Positions 1-10,900 of a DNA stretch of 64,000 nucleotides are shown one piece after another. Source of the stretch: Ophthalmolycus amberensis. Taxonomy: Eukaryota > Chordata > Actinopteri > Perciformes > Zoarcidae. The notes beneath the pieces were generated by a model. It saw only the letters and a program-made list of their open reading frames with translations, searched no databases and was not told the DNA's origin. The first letter of the stretch is position 1. Each line of letters begins with the position of its first letter. The position numbers were made by a program, and so were the translations under genes. The stretch lies in NCBI GenBank assembly GCA_024529925.1, contig JAFEUB010001792.1, forward strand, positions 186,501 to 250,500, written 5' to 3'.

Positions 1-1112
1 AGTCTCTCTTTATAGATGTCACAGTGAACCTGGAGATTAGTTTTTCGCCACCTGCGCTCATCTTTCCGACACTCTCGTTTCTCTATTTTGACCAGCGTAG
101 CATTTCTCCAAGGAGATCTTTGCTTACCCGAGACAACCTTCACTTTAGTGGGTGCAATGGCATCAATAATATTTTTAACTTTAAAATTGAAGCCATCTAC
201 AAGCTCATTGACTGAGAGGCAAGAGAGGGCTGGTGTGGAGGAGAACTTCTGAATAAATAGTTCACTGGTGTTTTCAGAGATGTAACGCTTTGTCACAACC
301 TTGGTTTGGACATTTGTGTGCAAGGAGATTGCACTCTCAAAGAAAACACAGAAATGATCAGAGAGTGCAACATCAGTCACAGCAACCTTGGAAATGTTTA
401 CACCTTTGGTGATGATTAGGTCCAGAGTGTGCCCCCTGTTGTGGGTGGGTCCTGTCACATGCTGAGTCAGATCATAGTTATCAAGGACACCACATAGTTC
501 TATAGACTCTCTGTCCTGGGGATTATCAACATGGATATTAAAGTCACCAACAATAATAACACAGTCAAAATCAATACAGATTACAGACAGCAGTTCAGTA
601 AACTCATCAAAGAAGGTTGCACAGTATTTAGGCGGTCTGTAAATGTTTAGGAATAAAGCTTGAGTGGAATTCAGAGCCACATATTCAAAAGAACTAAAAT
701 GACCAAAGGGCATCTGCTTGCATTGAAGAGAATCATTAAATAAAACAGCAACTCCACCTCCTTTCTTATGCGCTCTTGTTTCACTCATGAAACTGAAGTT
801 GTGAGGTGTTGATTCAATAAGAACAGCTGCACTGTTATCTTGATTTAACCAAGTTTCAGTTAAAAACAAAATGTCCAGTTTGTGCCGAACAATAAAATCA
901 TTGATTAAAAATGTTTTTCCTGACAGAGACCTGACATTTAATAAAGCTAAGTTTAATGTGGTTAAAACTTTCTTTGCCCAATTTATTTGGACAGGCTGAC
1001 GAGGAATGTATGCTAAGTTTGATAAGTTTGCATGTTTACTATTGTTTCTTCGCAGCCTCACCTTTCTTTTTCTATAAACTTGCAGGACAGGAATTGAAAC
1101 GGCTAGCTGCAT
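1..1112 (-). CDS. LINE ORF2 N-terminus: APE-type endonuclease (partial)
   Basis: Reading the minus strand from the ATG at 1112 gives about 370 codons without a stop to the window edge. Apurinic/apyrimidinic endonuclease motifs appear in order: LNVRSL (catalytic Asn), FLTETWLN (catalytic Glu), RAHKKGGGVAVL, IIVGDFNIH (Asp and Asn), HTLDLIITKG, and ALSDHFCVFF (terminal Asp-His pair). This nuclease nicks target DNA for target-primed reverse transcription. All catalytic positions are conserved. An in-frame stop lies upstream of 1112, so that ATG is the likeliest start, about 70 nt after the ORF1 stop. The reverse transcriptase domain would be outside the window. Confidence 0.85.
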   Translation of the reverse strand, partial: MQLAVSIPVLQVYRKRKVRLRRNNSKHANLSNLAYIPRQPVQINWAKKVLTTLNLALLNVRSLSGKTFLINDFIVRHKLDILFLTETWLNQDNSAAVLIESTPHNFSFMSETRAHKKGGGVAVLFNDSLQCKQMPFGHFSSFEYVALNSTQALFLNIYRPPKYCATFFDEFTELLSVICIDFDCVIIVGDFNIHVDNPQDRESIELCGVLDNYDLTQHVTGPTHNRGHTLDLIITKGVNISKVAVTDVALSDHFCVFFESAISLHTNVQTKVVTKRYISENTSELFIQKFSSTPALSCLSVNELVDGFNFKVKNIIDAIAPTKVKVVSGKQRSPWRNATLVKIEKRECRKDERRWRKTNLQVHCDIYKER

Positions 1113-1181
1113 ACAGGGCCCCGACTTTTCCTGGAGAGAGTCATTGGTGTCATTAGCCTTGTAGCCTGGACCCAGAAGATA

Positions 1182-2654
1182 TCAATTATTTCCGTTATCA
1201 GGTAGGGGAGACAGAGGATGGTTGTGGAACCGTCGAGGAGTGTGTTTGGTTCCAGCAATGACCAGCTCTTTCGTGCGGTCAGTGAACTCCAGGTGGGGGG
1301 AGGATGGGGAGAGTGTGAGAGAGGAAAGGAACCTGGATGGAATTTGGGGGGTGGAAGTAGGTGCTGGGGAGGGAGGTAAAGACTCCTCGTCTAGGAAGGG
1401 TGGGGAAAGTGGGAGATCGGAGGCGGTCCCTGATGATGAGGTTGGAGACTCCTCCTTTTGGCTGTCGTTAGGCGGGGGCATCCTTCCCGTAAGGTCTCCA
1501 TGGCGATGCTGTGTGGTGATCTCTTGTTTAGACTCCTCTTGTGTCTTGTCCTTGGCAGTAGGGACAGACGGGTGACGCAGGGAGAAAAATAGGTTCGAGG
1601 TAAACAGTTTTACCCCTGACTTGTTCAGGCAAACTCCATGCGCTGTAAAAAGATGTCTACGCTCCCAGAAAAGGTAGAAATTGTTGATAAAATGTACTGA
1701 ATGGTCAGTACATGCAGTTGACAGCCATTTGTTCAGTGCAAACAGCCTGCTGAATCCTTCATCTCCTCCTCTGACTGGTGGAAGAGGGCCACTGATGAAC
1801 ACCTCAGCCTTGACAGAGCTGACTGTGTTTAACAGATCAATAAAGTCTCGCTTCAGAACTTCAGACTGTTGTTTCACAATATCACAGCTTCCTCCATGCA
1901 CGATGATGTTTTTCGCTGTGGGATAGTCAGCCACGATGTCCAGGATTTTGTCTCTCATGTCAGAGACCATATCTTTCGGAAAGCAGAGTATTTTGGTGTT
2001 CTTGCTGCATAGTTTTCTGACATCTTTTACAGCATAGTCACCAACAATCAGAGTCTCAGGCCCAGTCACTAGCTTTGCCTGCGGCCTTTTACTCTCACAT
2101 TGACTCTCAGTTCTTACCCCGCTTTGAGGAGATAGCTGCTTATCCAGGTCATCAGATGATTTAGGATCCTGCGACAATGGAGCAAACCTGTTTAGAAGTT
2201 GTAGGCTTGGTTGTTGTGGAGGTGTTTTGCAGGTTTTACTTTCCTCAGCTGTCCTTAGCTTTGTCCGTCTGGGTGCAGGGGTTGAGGAGGAGTTCTGCCT
2301 GTGTGCTAGTGCAGGCCAGCCAGTCGCATCACAAATCCCAGGGCGCTGGGCTCTGCCTGTTAGTCGTCCTCCCACATATTTTCTCTTCGGCTTTGCACCG
2401 AGAGAGTTCCAGGGAGGACTACCATTTGAAGATTCATTATCTGCTCTCTCCTCCTGTTTCTTGGTAGGCCTGGTTGTGCTAGTTAGCTGTGTCTTAGCTA
2501 GCGTTTGTCCAGTGTTTTGAGTCCATGGTAGAGTGGTATCATTCCCACACAGTCCATTTACCTCCACGTTTACTTCTAGTTGGTGGATTTTTGTTTCCAA
2601 GACTGCAATCTTCTGTAGGAGTTTGTAGTAGTCATCCGTGGAGAAGGGAGGCAT
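1182..2654 (-). CDS. LINE ORF1 protein, esterase-like (490 aa)
   Basis: Uninterrupted 490-codon frame. Residues about 5-32 form a leucine-rich heptad-like segment that could be a coiled coil. Residues about 60-200 are polar, basic and low complexity. Residues about 200-365 match the SGNH/GDSL esterase-like domain of fish L2/CR1 ORF1 proteins (LIVGDY at 202-207, LCFPKDMVSDM, ISGPLPPVR, LNKSGVKLFTSNL). The C-terminal 120 residues are Ser/Pro rich. In this family ORF1 binds RNA and chaperones the element RNP. Oddly, the expected Ser of GDS is Tyr207, the GTND-type oxyanion motif reads GGSCD (254-258), and the Asp of the last block is His (AHGVCLN, 338-344), so esterase activity is doubtful. Family identity is recalled from related elements, not searched. 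Confidence 0.82.
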   Translation of the reverse strand: MPPFSTDDYYKLLQKIAVLETKIHQLEVNVEVNGLCGNDTTLPWTQNTGQTLAKTQLTSTTRPTKKQEERADNESSNGSPPWNSLGAKPKRKYVGGRLTGRAQRPGICDATGWPALAHRQNSSSTPAPRRTKLRTAEESKTCKTPPQQPSLQLLNRFAPLSQDPKSSDDLDKQLSPQSGVRTESQCESKRPQAKLVTGPETLIVGDYAVKDVRKLCSKNTKILCFPKDMVSDMRDKILDIVADYPTAKNIIVHGGSCDIVKQQSEVLKRDFIDLLNTVSSVKAEVFISGPLPPVRGGDEGFSRLFALNKWLSTACTDHSVHFINNFYLFWERRHLFTAHGVCLNKSGVKLFTSNLFFSLRHPSVPTAKDKTQEESKQEITTQHRHGDLTGRMPPPNDSQKEESPTSSSGTASDLPLSPPFLDEESLPPSPAPTSTPQIPSRFLSSLTLSPSSPHLEFTDRTKELVIAGTKHTPRRFHNHPLSPLPDNGNN

Positions 2655-2757
2655 CTTGCTGCTACTTAGTTTTAACTTAGCTGCTAGTTAGCATTAGCTA
2701 ACAACCCAAATAGCTCGACGACTTTCTGGATTTGTCTTCACTCAAACGTTGAAGACG

Positions 2758-4390
2758 TATGCGGTACATACTGTATGCGGTACATACTGATCGAGTATGT
2801 AGTATGCAGTACATACTGATTGAGTATGTAGTATGCAGTACATACTGATTGAGTATGTAGTATGCGGTACATACTGATCGAGTATGTAGTATGCGGTACA
2901 TACTGATTGAGTATGTAGTATGCGGTACATACTGATCGAGAACTGCGGTACATACTGATTGAGTATGTAGTATGCGGTACATACTGATCGAGTATGTAGT
3001 ATGCGGTACATACTGATCGAGTATGTAGTATGCGGTACATACTTATCGAGTATGTAGTATGCGGTACATACTGATCGAGTATGTAGTATGCGGTACATAC
3101 TGATCGAGAACTGCGGTACATACTGATTGAGTATGTAGTATGCGGTACATACTGATCGAGTAAGTAGTATGCGGTACATACTGATCGAGAACTGCGGTAC
3201 ATACTGATTGAGTATGTAGTATGCGGTACATACTGATCGAGTATGGAGTATGAGGTACATACTTATCGAGTATGTAGTATGCGGTACATACTTATCGAGT
3301 ATGTAGTATGCGGTACATACTTATCGAGTATGTAGTATGCGGTACATACTGATCGAGTATGTAGTATGCGGTACATACTGATCGAGTATGTAGTATGCGG
3401 TACAAACTGATCGAGTATGTAGTATGAGGTACATACTTATCGAGTATGTAGTATGCGGTACATACTTATCGAGTATGTAGTATGCGGTACATACTTATCG
3501 AGTATGTAGTATGCGGTACATACTTATCGAGTATGTAGTATGCGGTACATACTTATCGAGTATGTAGTATGCGGTACATACTGATCGAGTATGTAGTATG
3601 CGGTACATACTGATCGAGTATGTAGTATGCGGTACATACTTATCGAGTATGTAGTATGCTGTACATACCTATCGAGTATGTAGTATGCGGTACACACTGA
3701 TCGAGTATGTAGTATGCGGTACATACTGATTGAGTATGTAGTATGCGGTACATACTTATCGAGTATGTAGTATGCAGTACATACCTATCGAGTATGTAGT
3801 ATGCGGTACATACTGATTGAGTATGTAGTATGCGGTACATACTTATCGAGTATGTAGTATGCAGTACATACCTATCGAGTATGTAGTATGCGGTACATAC
3901 TTATCGAGTATGTAGTATGCGGTACATACTGATCGAGTATGTAGTATGCGGTACATACTTATCGAGTATGTAGTATGAGGTACATACTTATCGAGTATGT
4001 AGTATGCGGTACATACTTATCGAGTATGTAGTATGCGGTACATACTTATCGAGTATGTAGTATGCAGTACATACTGATCGAGTATGTAGTATGCGGTACA
4101 TACTGATCGAGTATGTAGTATGCGGTACATACTGATCGAGTATGTAGTATGCGGTACATACTTATCGAGTATGTAGTATGAGGTACATACTGATCGAGGA
4201 TGTAGTATGCGGTACATACTTATCGAGTATGTAGTATGCGGTACATACTTATCGAGTATGTAGTATGAGGTACATACTGATCGAGTATGTAGTATGCGGT
4301 ACATACTTATCGAGTATGTAGTATGCGGTACATACTGATCGAGTATGTAGTATGCGGTACATACTTATTGAGTATGTAGTATGCGGTACA
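2758..4390. repeat. 29-bp AT-rich minisatellite, about 56 copies
   Basis: Head-to-tail copies of a 29-bp unit beginning GCGGTACATACTGATCGAG and ending TATGTAGTAT. Common variants swap CTGATCG for CTTATCG or CTGATTG, and a few units are shortened to about 23 bp (GATCGAGAACT). Each unit holds an inverted repeat, AGTATGTA / TACATACT, with an 8-nt spacer. Open frames through the block are a by-product of the repeat. It lies between plexin exon E7 and the LINE, so it is probably intronic. Confidence 0.95.
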
Positions 4391-4445
4391 TTATGCATTA
4401 TTTAAAAACAGAATAAGTCCTAATCAACATCAGCTGTTCACTCAC

Positions 4446-4605
4446 CACTTCCTGTTAGCATGGGTGGGAGGAGTTCTGGAGCAGGTGATTGACAGGTAAT
4501 GGTTGTTGCTGTGATGACAGCGGGCTGAGGTGGGAGGAGCCCAAAGACGCAGGACAGAGACTCCGCCTCCGTGAGGGCGGGAAGCTGGACAACCGACAGT
4601 GTTAC
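4446..4605 (-). CDS. plxnb3: plxnb3-like exon E7: segment after PSI-1
   Basis: 160 nt. The acceptor TATCTCCAAG is followed by VTLSVVQLPALTEAES, LSCVFGLLPPQPAVIT, TITCQSP and the end MLTGSG. The donor is GTGAGT at 4445 and the exon ends in phase 1. It corresponds to the segment between PSI-1 and PSI-2 in plexin-B proteins. The next exon is not visible in 1-4445, which holds a minisatellite and a LINE, so it must lie outside the window. Confidence 0.8.
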
Positions 4606-4967
4606 CTTGGAGATAAACATGTAAACAAAAGTCACGAACACGTCTGGCTATTGATTATTGATTGCACTACTACGCTGTACTGTGACTCATCAACACTCAC
4701 ACACACACACCTGTATACAGGTGGTGTACACATACCTGCGTCTGCTCGTCTTTGCTCTGATTGGCCGGCCTCAGGCTCTGAACTGTCACACACTGATTGG
4801 TCGGTTCAAAGCTCCACAGCCAATGGTTGGGCTGCATATGACGACGACACTGATGTTTACGGGAACATCTGGACCCAAAAAATATGACATCATCAGAACT
4901 ATTAAAGACAGACAGAGAGACAGAGATAAACAAAGAGACAGACAGACAGAGAGACAGAGAGACAGAC

Positions 4968-4998
<31 letters not shown>

Positions 4999-7900
4999 GA
5001 GATAAACAAAGAGACAGACAGACAGACAGAGAGATAAACAAAGAGACAGACAGACAGACAGCGAGACAGACAGACAGACAGATAAACAAAGAGACAGACA
5101 GACAGACAGCCAGACAGATAAACAAAGAGACAGACAGAGAGACAGCGAGACAGAGAGACAGACCTACCTTCCCTCCAGGACACACCAGCCACAGTACGGG
5201 TCTCTGACAGAGAGACAAGACTGACAGTCTGTCTGTCTCTCACATGTGGACACAGGAACCTTCGACAGCTGAAAGACAGACAGGAAACAGCTCAGAGGTC
5301 AGTTTGAGTTCATGTTCATGTTTAAATTATGTTTAGAAAATAAAATAAAATACACAGAGAGACAGACAGGAGAAGAGAGGGACGGAGAGACAGACAGGAT
5401 AATAAATAGACGGAGAGACAGACAGGAGAAGAGAGGGACAGAGAGACAGACAGGATAATATATAGACGGAGAGACAGACAGGAGAAGAGAGGGACAGAGA
5501 GACAGACAGGAGAAGAGAGGGACAGAGAGACAGACAGGAGAAGAGAGGGACAGAGAGACAGACAGGAGAAGAGAGGGACAGAGAGACAGACAGGAGAAGA
5601 GAGGGACAGAGAGACAAACAGGAGATGAGAGGGATGGAGAGACAGACAGGAGAAGAGAGGGACAGAGAGACAGACAGGAGAAGAGAGGGACAGAGAGACA
5701 GACAGGAGAAGAGAGGGACAGAGAGACAGACAGGAGAAGGGAGGGACAGAGAGACAGACAGGAGATGAGAGGGACATAGAGACAGACAGGAGAAGAGAGG
5801 GACAGAGAGACAGACAGGAGAAGAGAGGGACAGAGAGACAGACAGGAGATGAGAGGGACGGAGAGACAAACAGGCAATGAGAGGGACGGAGAGACAGATG
5901 GAGAGACAGACAGGAGAAGAGAGGGACAGAGAGACAGACAGGAGATGAGAGGGACGGAGAGACAGACAGGAGATGAGAGGGACGGAGAGACAGACAGGAG
6001 AAGAGAGGGACGGAGAGACAGACAGGAGATGAGAGGGACGGAGAGACAGACAGGAGATGAGAGGGACGGAGAGACAGATGGAGAGACAGACAGGAGAAGA
6101 GAGGGACAGAGAGACAGACAGGAGATGAGAGGGACGGAGAGACAGACAGGAGATGAGAGGGATGGAGAGACAGACAGGAGAAGAGAGGGACAGAGAGACA
6201 GACAGGAGATGAGAGGGACGGAGAGACAGACAGGAGATGAGAGGGATGGAGAGACAGACAGGAGATGAGAGGGACGGAGAGACAGACGGAGAGACAGACA
6301 GGAGAAGAGAGGGACAGAGAGACAGACAGGAGATGAGAGGGACGGAGAGACAGATGGAGAGACAGACAGGAGAAGAGAGGGACAGAGAGACAGACAGGAG
6401 ATGAGAGGGACGGAGAGACAGACAGGAGATGAGAGGGACAGAGAGACAGACAGGAGAAGAGAGGGTCAGAGAGACAGACAGGAGAAGAGAGGGACAGAGA
6501 GACAGACAGGAGAAGAGCGGGACAGAGAGACAGACAGGAGAAGAGAGGGACAGAGAGACAGACAGGAGAAGAGAGGGACAGAGAGACAGACAGGAGAAGA
6601 GAGGGACAGAGAGACAGACAGGAGATGAGAGGGATGGAGAGACAGACAGGAGAAGAGAGGGACGGAGAGACAGACAGGAGAAGAGAGGGACAGAGAGACA
6701 GACAGGAGAAGAGAGGGACAGAGAGACAGACAGGAGAAGAGAGGGACGGAGAGACAGACAGGAGATGAGAGGGACGGAGAGACAGATGGAGAGACAGACA
6801 GGAGAAGAGAGGGACAGAGAGACAGACAGGAGAAGGGAGGGACAGAGAGACAGACAGGAGATGAGAGGGACAGAGAGACAGACAGGAGAAGAGAGGGACA
6901 GAGAGACAGACAGGAGAAGAGAGGGACAGAGAGACAGACAGGAGATGAGAGGGACGGAGAGACAAACAGGAGATGAGAGGGACGGAGAGACAGATGGAGA
7001 GACAGACAGGAGAAGAGAGGGACAGAGAGACAGACAGGAGATGAGAGGGACGGAGAGACAGACAGGAGATGAGAGGGACGGAGAGACAGAGAAGGAGAAG
7101 AGAGGGACGGAGAGACAGACAGGAGATGAGAGGGACGGAGAGACAGACAGGAGATGAGAGGGACGGAGAGACAGATGGAGAGACAGACAGGAGAAGAGAG
7201 GGACAGAGAGACAGACAGGAGATGAGAGGGACGGAGAGACAGACAGGAGATGAGAGGGATGGAGAGACAGACAGGAGAAGAGAGGGACAGAGAGACAGAC
7301 AGGAGATGAGAGGGACGGAGAGACAGACAGGAGATGAGAGGGATGGAGAGACAGACAGGAGAAGAGAGGGACAGAGAGACAGACAGGAGATGAGAGGGAC
7401 GGAGAGACAGATGGAGAGACAGACAGGAGAAGAGAGGGACAGACAGGAGATGAGAGGGACGGAGAGACAGACAGGAGATGAGAGGGACAGAGAGACAGAC
7501 AGGAGAAGAGAGGGTCAGAGAGACAGACAGGAGAAGAGAGGGACAGAGAGACAGACAGGAGAAGAGAGGGACAGAGAGACAGACAGGAGAAGAGAGGGAC
7601 AGAGAGACAGACAGGAGATGAGAGGGACGGAGAGACAGACAGGAGATGAGAGGGACGGAGAGACAGATGGAGAGACAGACAGGAGAAGAGAGGGACAGAG
7701 AGACAGACAGGAGATGAGAGGGACGGAGAGACAGACAGGAGATGAGAGGGATGGAGAGACAGACAGGAGATGAGAGGGACGGAGAGACAGACAGGAGATG
7801 AGAGGGACGGAGAGACAGACAGGAGATGAGAGGGACGGAGAGACAGACGGAGAGACAGACAGGAGAAGAGAGGGACAGAGAGACAGACAGGAGAAGAGAG

Positions 7901-10900
7901 GGACAGAGAGACAGACAGGAGAAGAGAGGGACAGAGAGACAGACAGGAGATGAGAGGGACGGAGAGACAGACAGGAGATGAGAGGGACGGAGAGACAGAT
8001 GGAGAGACAGACAGGAGAAGAGAGGGACAGAGAGACAGACAGGAGATGAGAGGGACAGAGAGACAGACAGGAGAAGAGAGGGACGGAGAGACAGATGGAG
8101 AGACAGACAGGAGATGAGAGGGACAGAGAGACAGACAGGAGATGAGAGGGACGGAGAGACAGACAGGAGATGAGAGGGACGGAGAGACAGATGGAGAGAC
8201 AGACAGGAGAAGAGAGGGACAGAGAGACAGACAGGAGATGAGAGGGACGGAGAGACAGATGGAGAGACAGACAGGAGAAGAGAGGGACAGAGAGACAGAC
8301 AGGAAATGAGAGGGACGGAGAGACAGACAGGAGATGAAAGGGACAGAGAGACAGACAGGAGAAGAGAGGGTCAGAGAGACAGACAGGAGAAGAGAGGGAC
8401 AGAGAGACAGACAGGAGAAGAGAGGGACAGAGAGACAGACAGGAGAAGAGAGGGACAGAGAGACAGACAGGAGAAGAGAGGGACGGAGAGACAGACAGGA
8501 GATGAGAGGGATGGAGAGACAGACAGGAGAAGAGAGGGACAGAGAGACAGACAGGAGAAGAGAGGGACAGAGAGACAGACAGGAGAAGAGAGGGACAGAG
8601 AGACAGACAGGAGAAGAGAGGGACGGAGAGACAGACAGGAGATGAGAGGGACGGAGAGACAGATGGAGAGACAGACAGGAGAAGAGAGGGACAGAGAGAC
8701 AGACAGGAGAAGGGAGGGACAGAGAGACAGACAGGAGATGAGAGGGACAGAGAGACAGACAGGAGAAGAGAGGGACAGAGAGACAGACAGGAGAAGAGAG
8801 GGACAGAGAGACAGACAGGAGATGAGAGGGACGGAGAGACAAACAGGAGATGAGAGGGACGGAGAGACAGATGGAGAGACAGACAGGAGAAGAGAGGGAC
8901 AGAGAGACAGACAGGAGATGAGAGGGACGGAGAGACAGACAGGAGAAGAGAGGGACAGAGAGACAGACAGGAGAAGAGAGGGACAGAGAGACAGACAGGA
9001 GATGAGAGGGACGGAGAGACAGACAGGAGAAGAGAGGGACAGAGAGACAGACAGGAGAAGAGAGGGACGGAGAGACAGACAGGAGATGAGAGGGACGGAG
9101 AGACAGACAGGAGAAGAGAGGGACAGAGAGACAGACAGGAGAAGAGAGGGACAGAGAGACAGACATGAGAAGAGAGGGATGGAGAGACAGACAGGAGAAG
9201 AGAGGGACAGAGAGACAGACAGGAGAAGAGAGGGACAGAGAGACAGACAGGAGATGAGAGGGACGGAGAGACAGACAGGAGATGAGAGGGACAGAGAGAC
9301 AGACAGGAGAAGAGAGGGACAGAGAGACAGACAGGAGAAGAGAGGGACGGAGAGACAGACAGGAGATGAGAGGGACGGAGAGACAGACAGGAGAAGAGAG
9401 GGACAGAGAGACAGACAGGAGATGAGAGGGACGGAGAGACAGACAGGAGAAGAGAGGGACAGAGAGACAGACAGGAGAAGAGAGGGACGGAGAGGAGATG
9501 AGAGGGACGGAGAGACAGACAGGAGAAGAGAGGGACAGAGAGACAGACAGGAGAAGAGAGGGACAGAGAGACAGACATGAGAAGAGAGGGATGGAGAGAC
9601 AGACAGGAGAAGAGAGGGACAGAGAGACAGACAGGAGAAGAGAGGGACAGAGAGACAGACAGGAGAAGAGAGGGACGGAGAGACAGATGGAGAGACAGAC
9701 TGGAGAAGAGAGGGTCAGAGAGACAGACAGGAGAAGAGAGGGACAGAGAGACAGACAGGAGAAGAGAGGGACAGAGAGACAGATGGAGAGACAGACAGGA
9801 GAAGAGAGGGTCAGAGAGACAGACAGGAGAAGAGAGGGACAGAGAGACAGACAGGAGAAGAGAGGGACAGAGAGACAGACAGGAGATGAGAGGGACGGAG
9901 AGACAGATGGAGAGACAGACAGGAGAAGAGAGGGTCAGAGAGACAGACAGGAGAAGAGAGGGACAGAGAGACAGACAGGAGAAGAGAGGGACGGAGAGAC
10001 AGATGGAGAGACAGACAGGAGAAGAGAGGGTCAGAGAGACAGACAGGAGAAGAGAGGGACAGAGAGACAGACAGGAGAAGAGAGGGACAGAGAGACAGAC
10101 AGGAGATGAGAGGGACGGAGAGACAGATGGAGAGACAGACAGGAGAAGAGAGGGACAGAGAGACAGACAGGAGAAGAGAGGGTCAGAGAGACAGACAGGA
10201 GATGAAAGGGACGGAGAGACAGACAGGAGAAGAGAGGGACAGAGAGACAGACAGGAGAAGAGAGGGACAGAGAGACAGACAGGAGAAGAGAGGGACAGAG
10301 AGACAGACAGGAGAAGAGAGGGACGGAGAGACAGACAGGAGATGAGAGGGACGGAGAGACAGATGGAGAGACAGACAGGAGAAGAGAGGGACAGAGAGAC
10401 AGACATGAGATGAGAGGGACGGAGAGACAGACAGGAGAAGAGAGGGACAGAGAGACAGACAGGAGAAGAGAGGGACGGAGAGACAGACAGGAGAAGAGAG
10501 GGATGGAGAGACAGACAGGAGAAGAGAGGGACGGAGAGACAGACAGGAGATGAGAGGGACGGAGAGACAGATGGAGAGACAGACAGGAGAAGAGAGGGAC
10601 AGAGAGACAGACAGGAGATGAGAGGGATGGAGAGACAGACAGGAGATGAGAGGGACAGAGAGACAGACAGGAGAAGAGAGGGACAGAGAGACAGACAGGA
10701 GATGAGAGGGACGGAGAGACAGACAGGAGAAGAGAGGGACGGAGAGACAGACAGGAGATGAGAGGGAAGGAGAGACAGATGGAGAGACAGACAGGAGAAG
10801 AGAGGGACAGAGAGACAGACAGGAGATGAGAGGGACGGAGAGACAGACAGGAGATGAGAGGGACAGAGAGACAGACAGGAGAAGAGAGGGACAGAGAGAC

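Larger units (their letters stand above)
1..2700 (-). mobile_element. L2/CR1-like LINE, 5' portion (runs off window start)
   Basis: A non-LTR retrotransposon read on the minus strand. ORF1 (2654-1182) is followed about 70 nt later by ORF2 (from 1112), which leaves the window at position 1. The 5' UTR is short, lying between the edge of the 29-bp minisatellite near 2757 and the ORF1 start. ORF1 resembles the esterase-like ORF1 proteins of fish L2/CR1 elements, and ORF2 opens with an APE endonuclease. Both frames are unbroken over all visible sequence, which suggests a fairly recent insertion. The LINE has the same orientation as the plexin gene and sits downstream of its last visible exon, presumably inside an intron. 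Clade is inferred from ORF architecture; a reverse transcriptase alignment would be needed to fix it. Confidence 0.85.

Noticed and set aside
24..1156. Plus-strand frames at 24-215 and 956-1156
   Set aside because: They are antisense shadows of the LINE ORF2 endonuclease.
1222..2520. Plus-strand frames opposite LINE ORF1
   Set aside because: Shadow frames without motifs; the minus strand carries the conserved ORF1.
2698..4304. Minus-strand frames rich in YRILHTRSVCTAYY
   Set aside because: By-product of the 29-bp repeat read in rotating frames.
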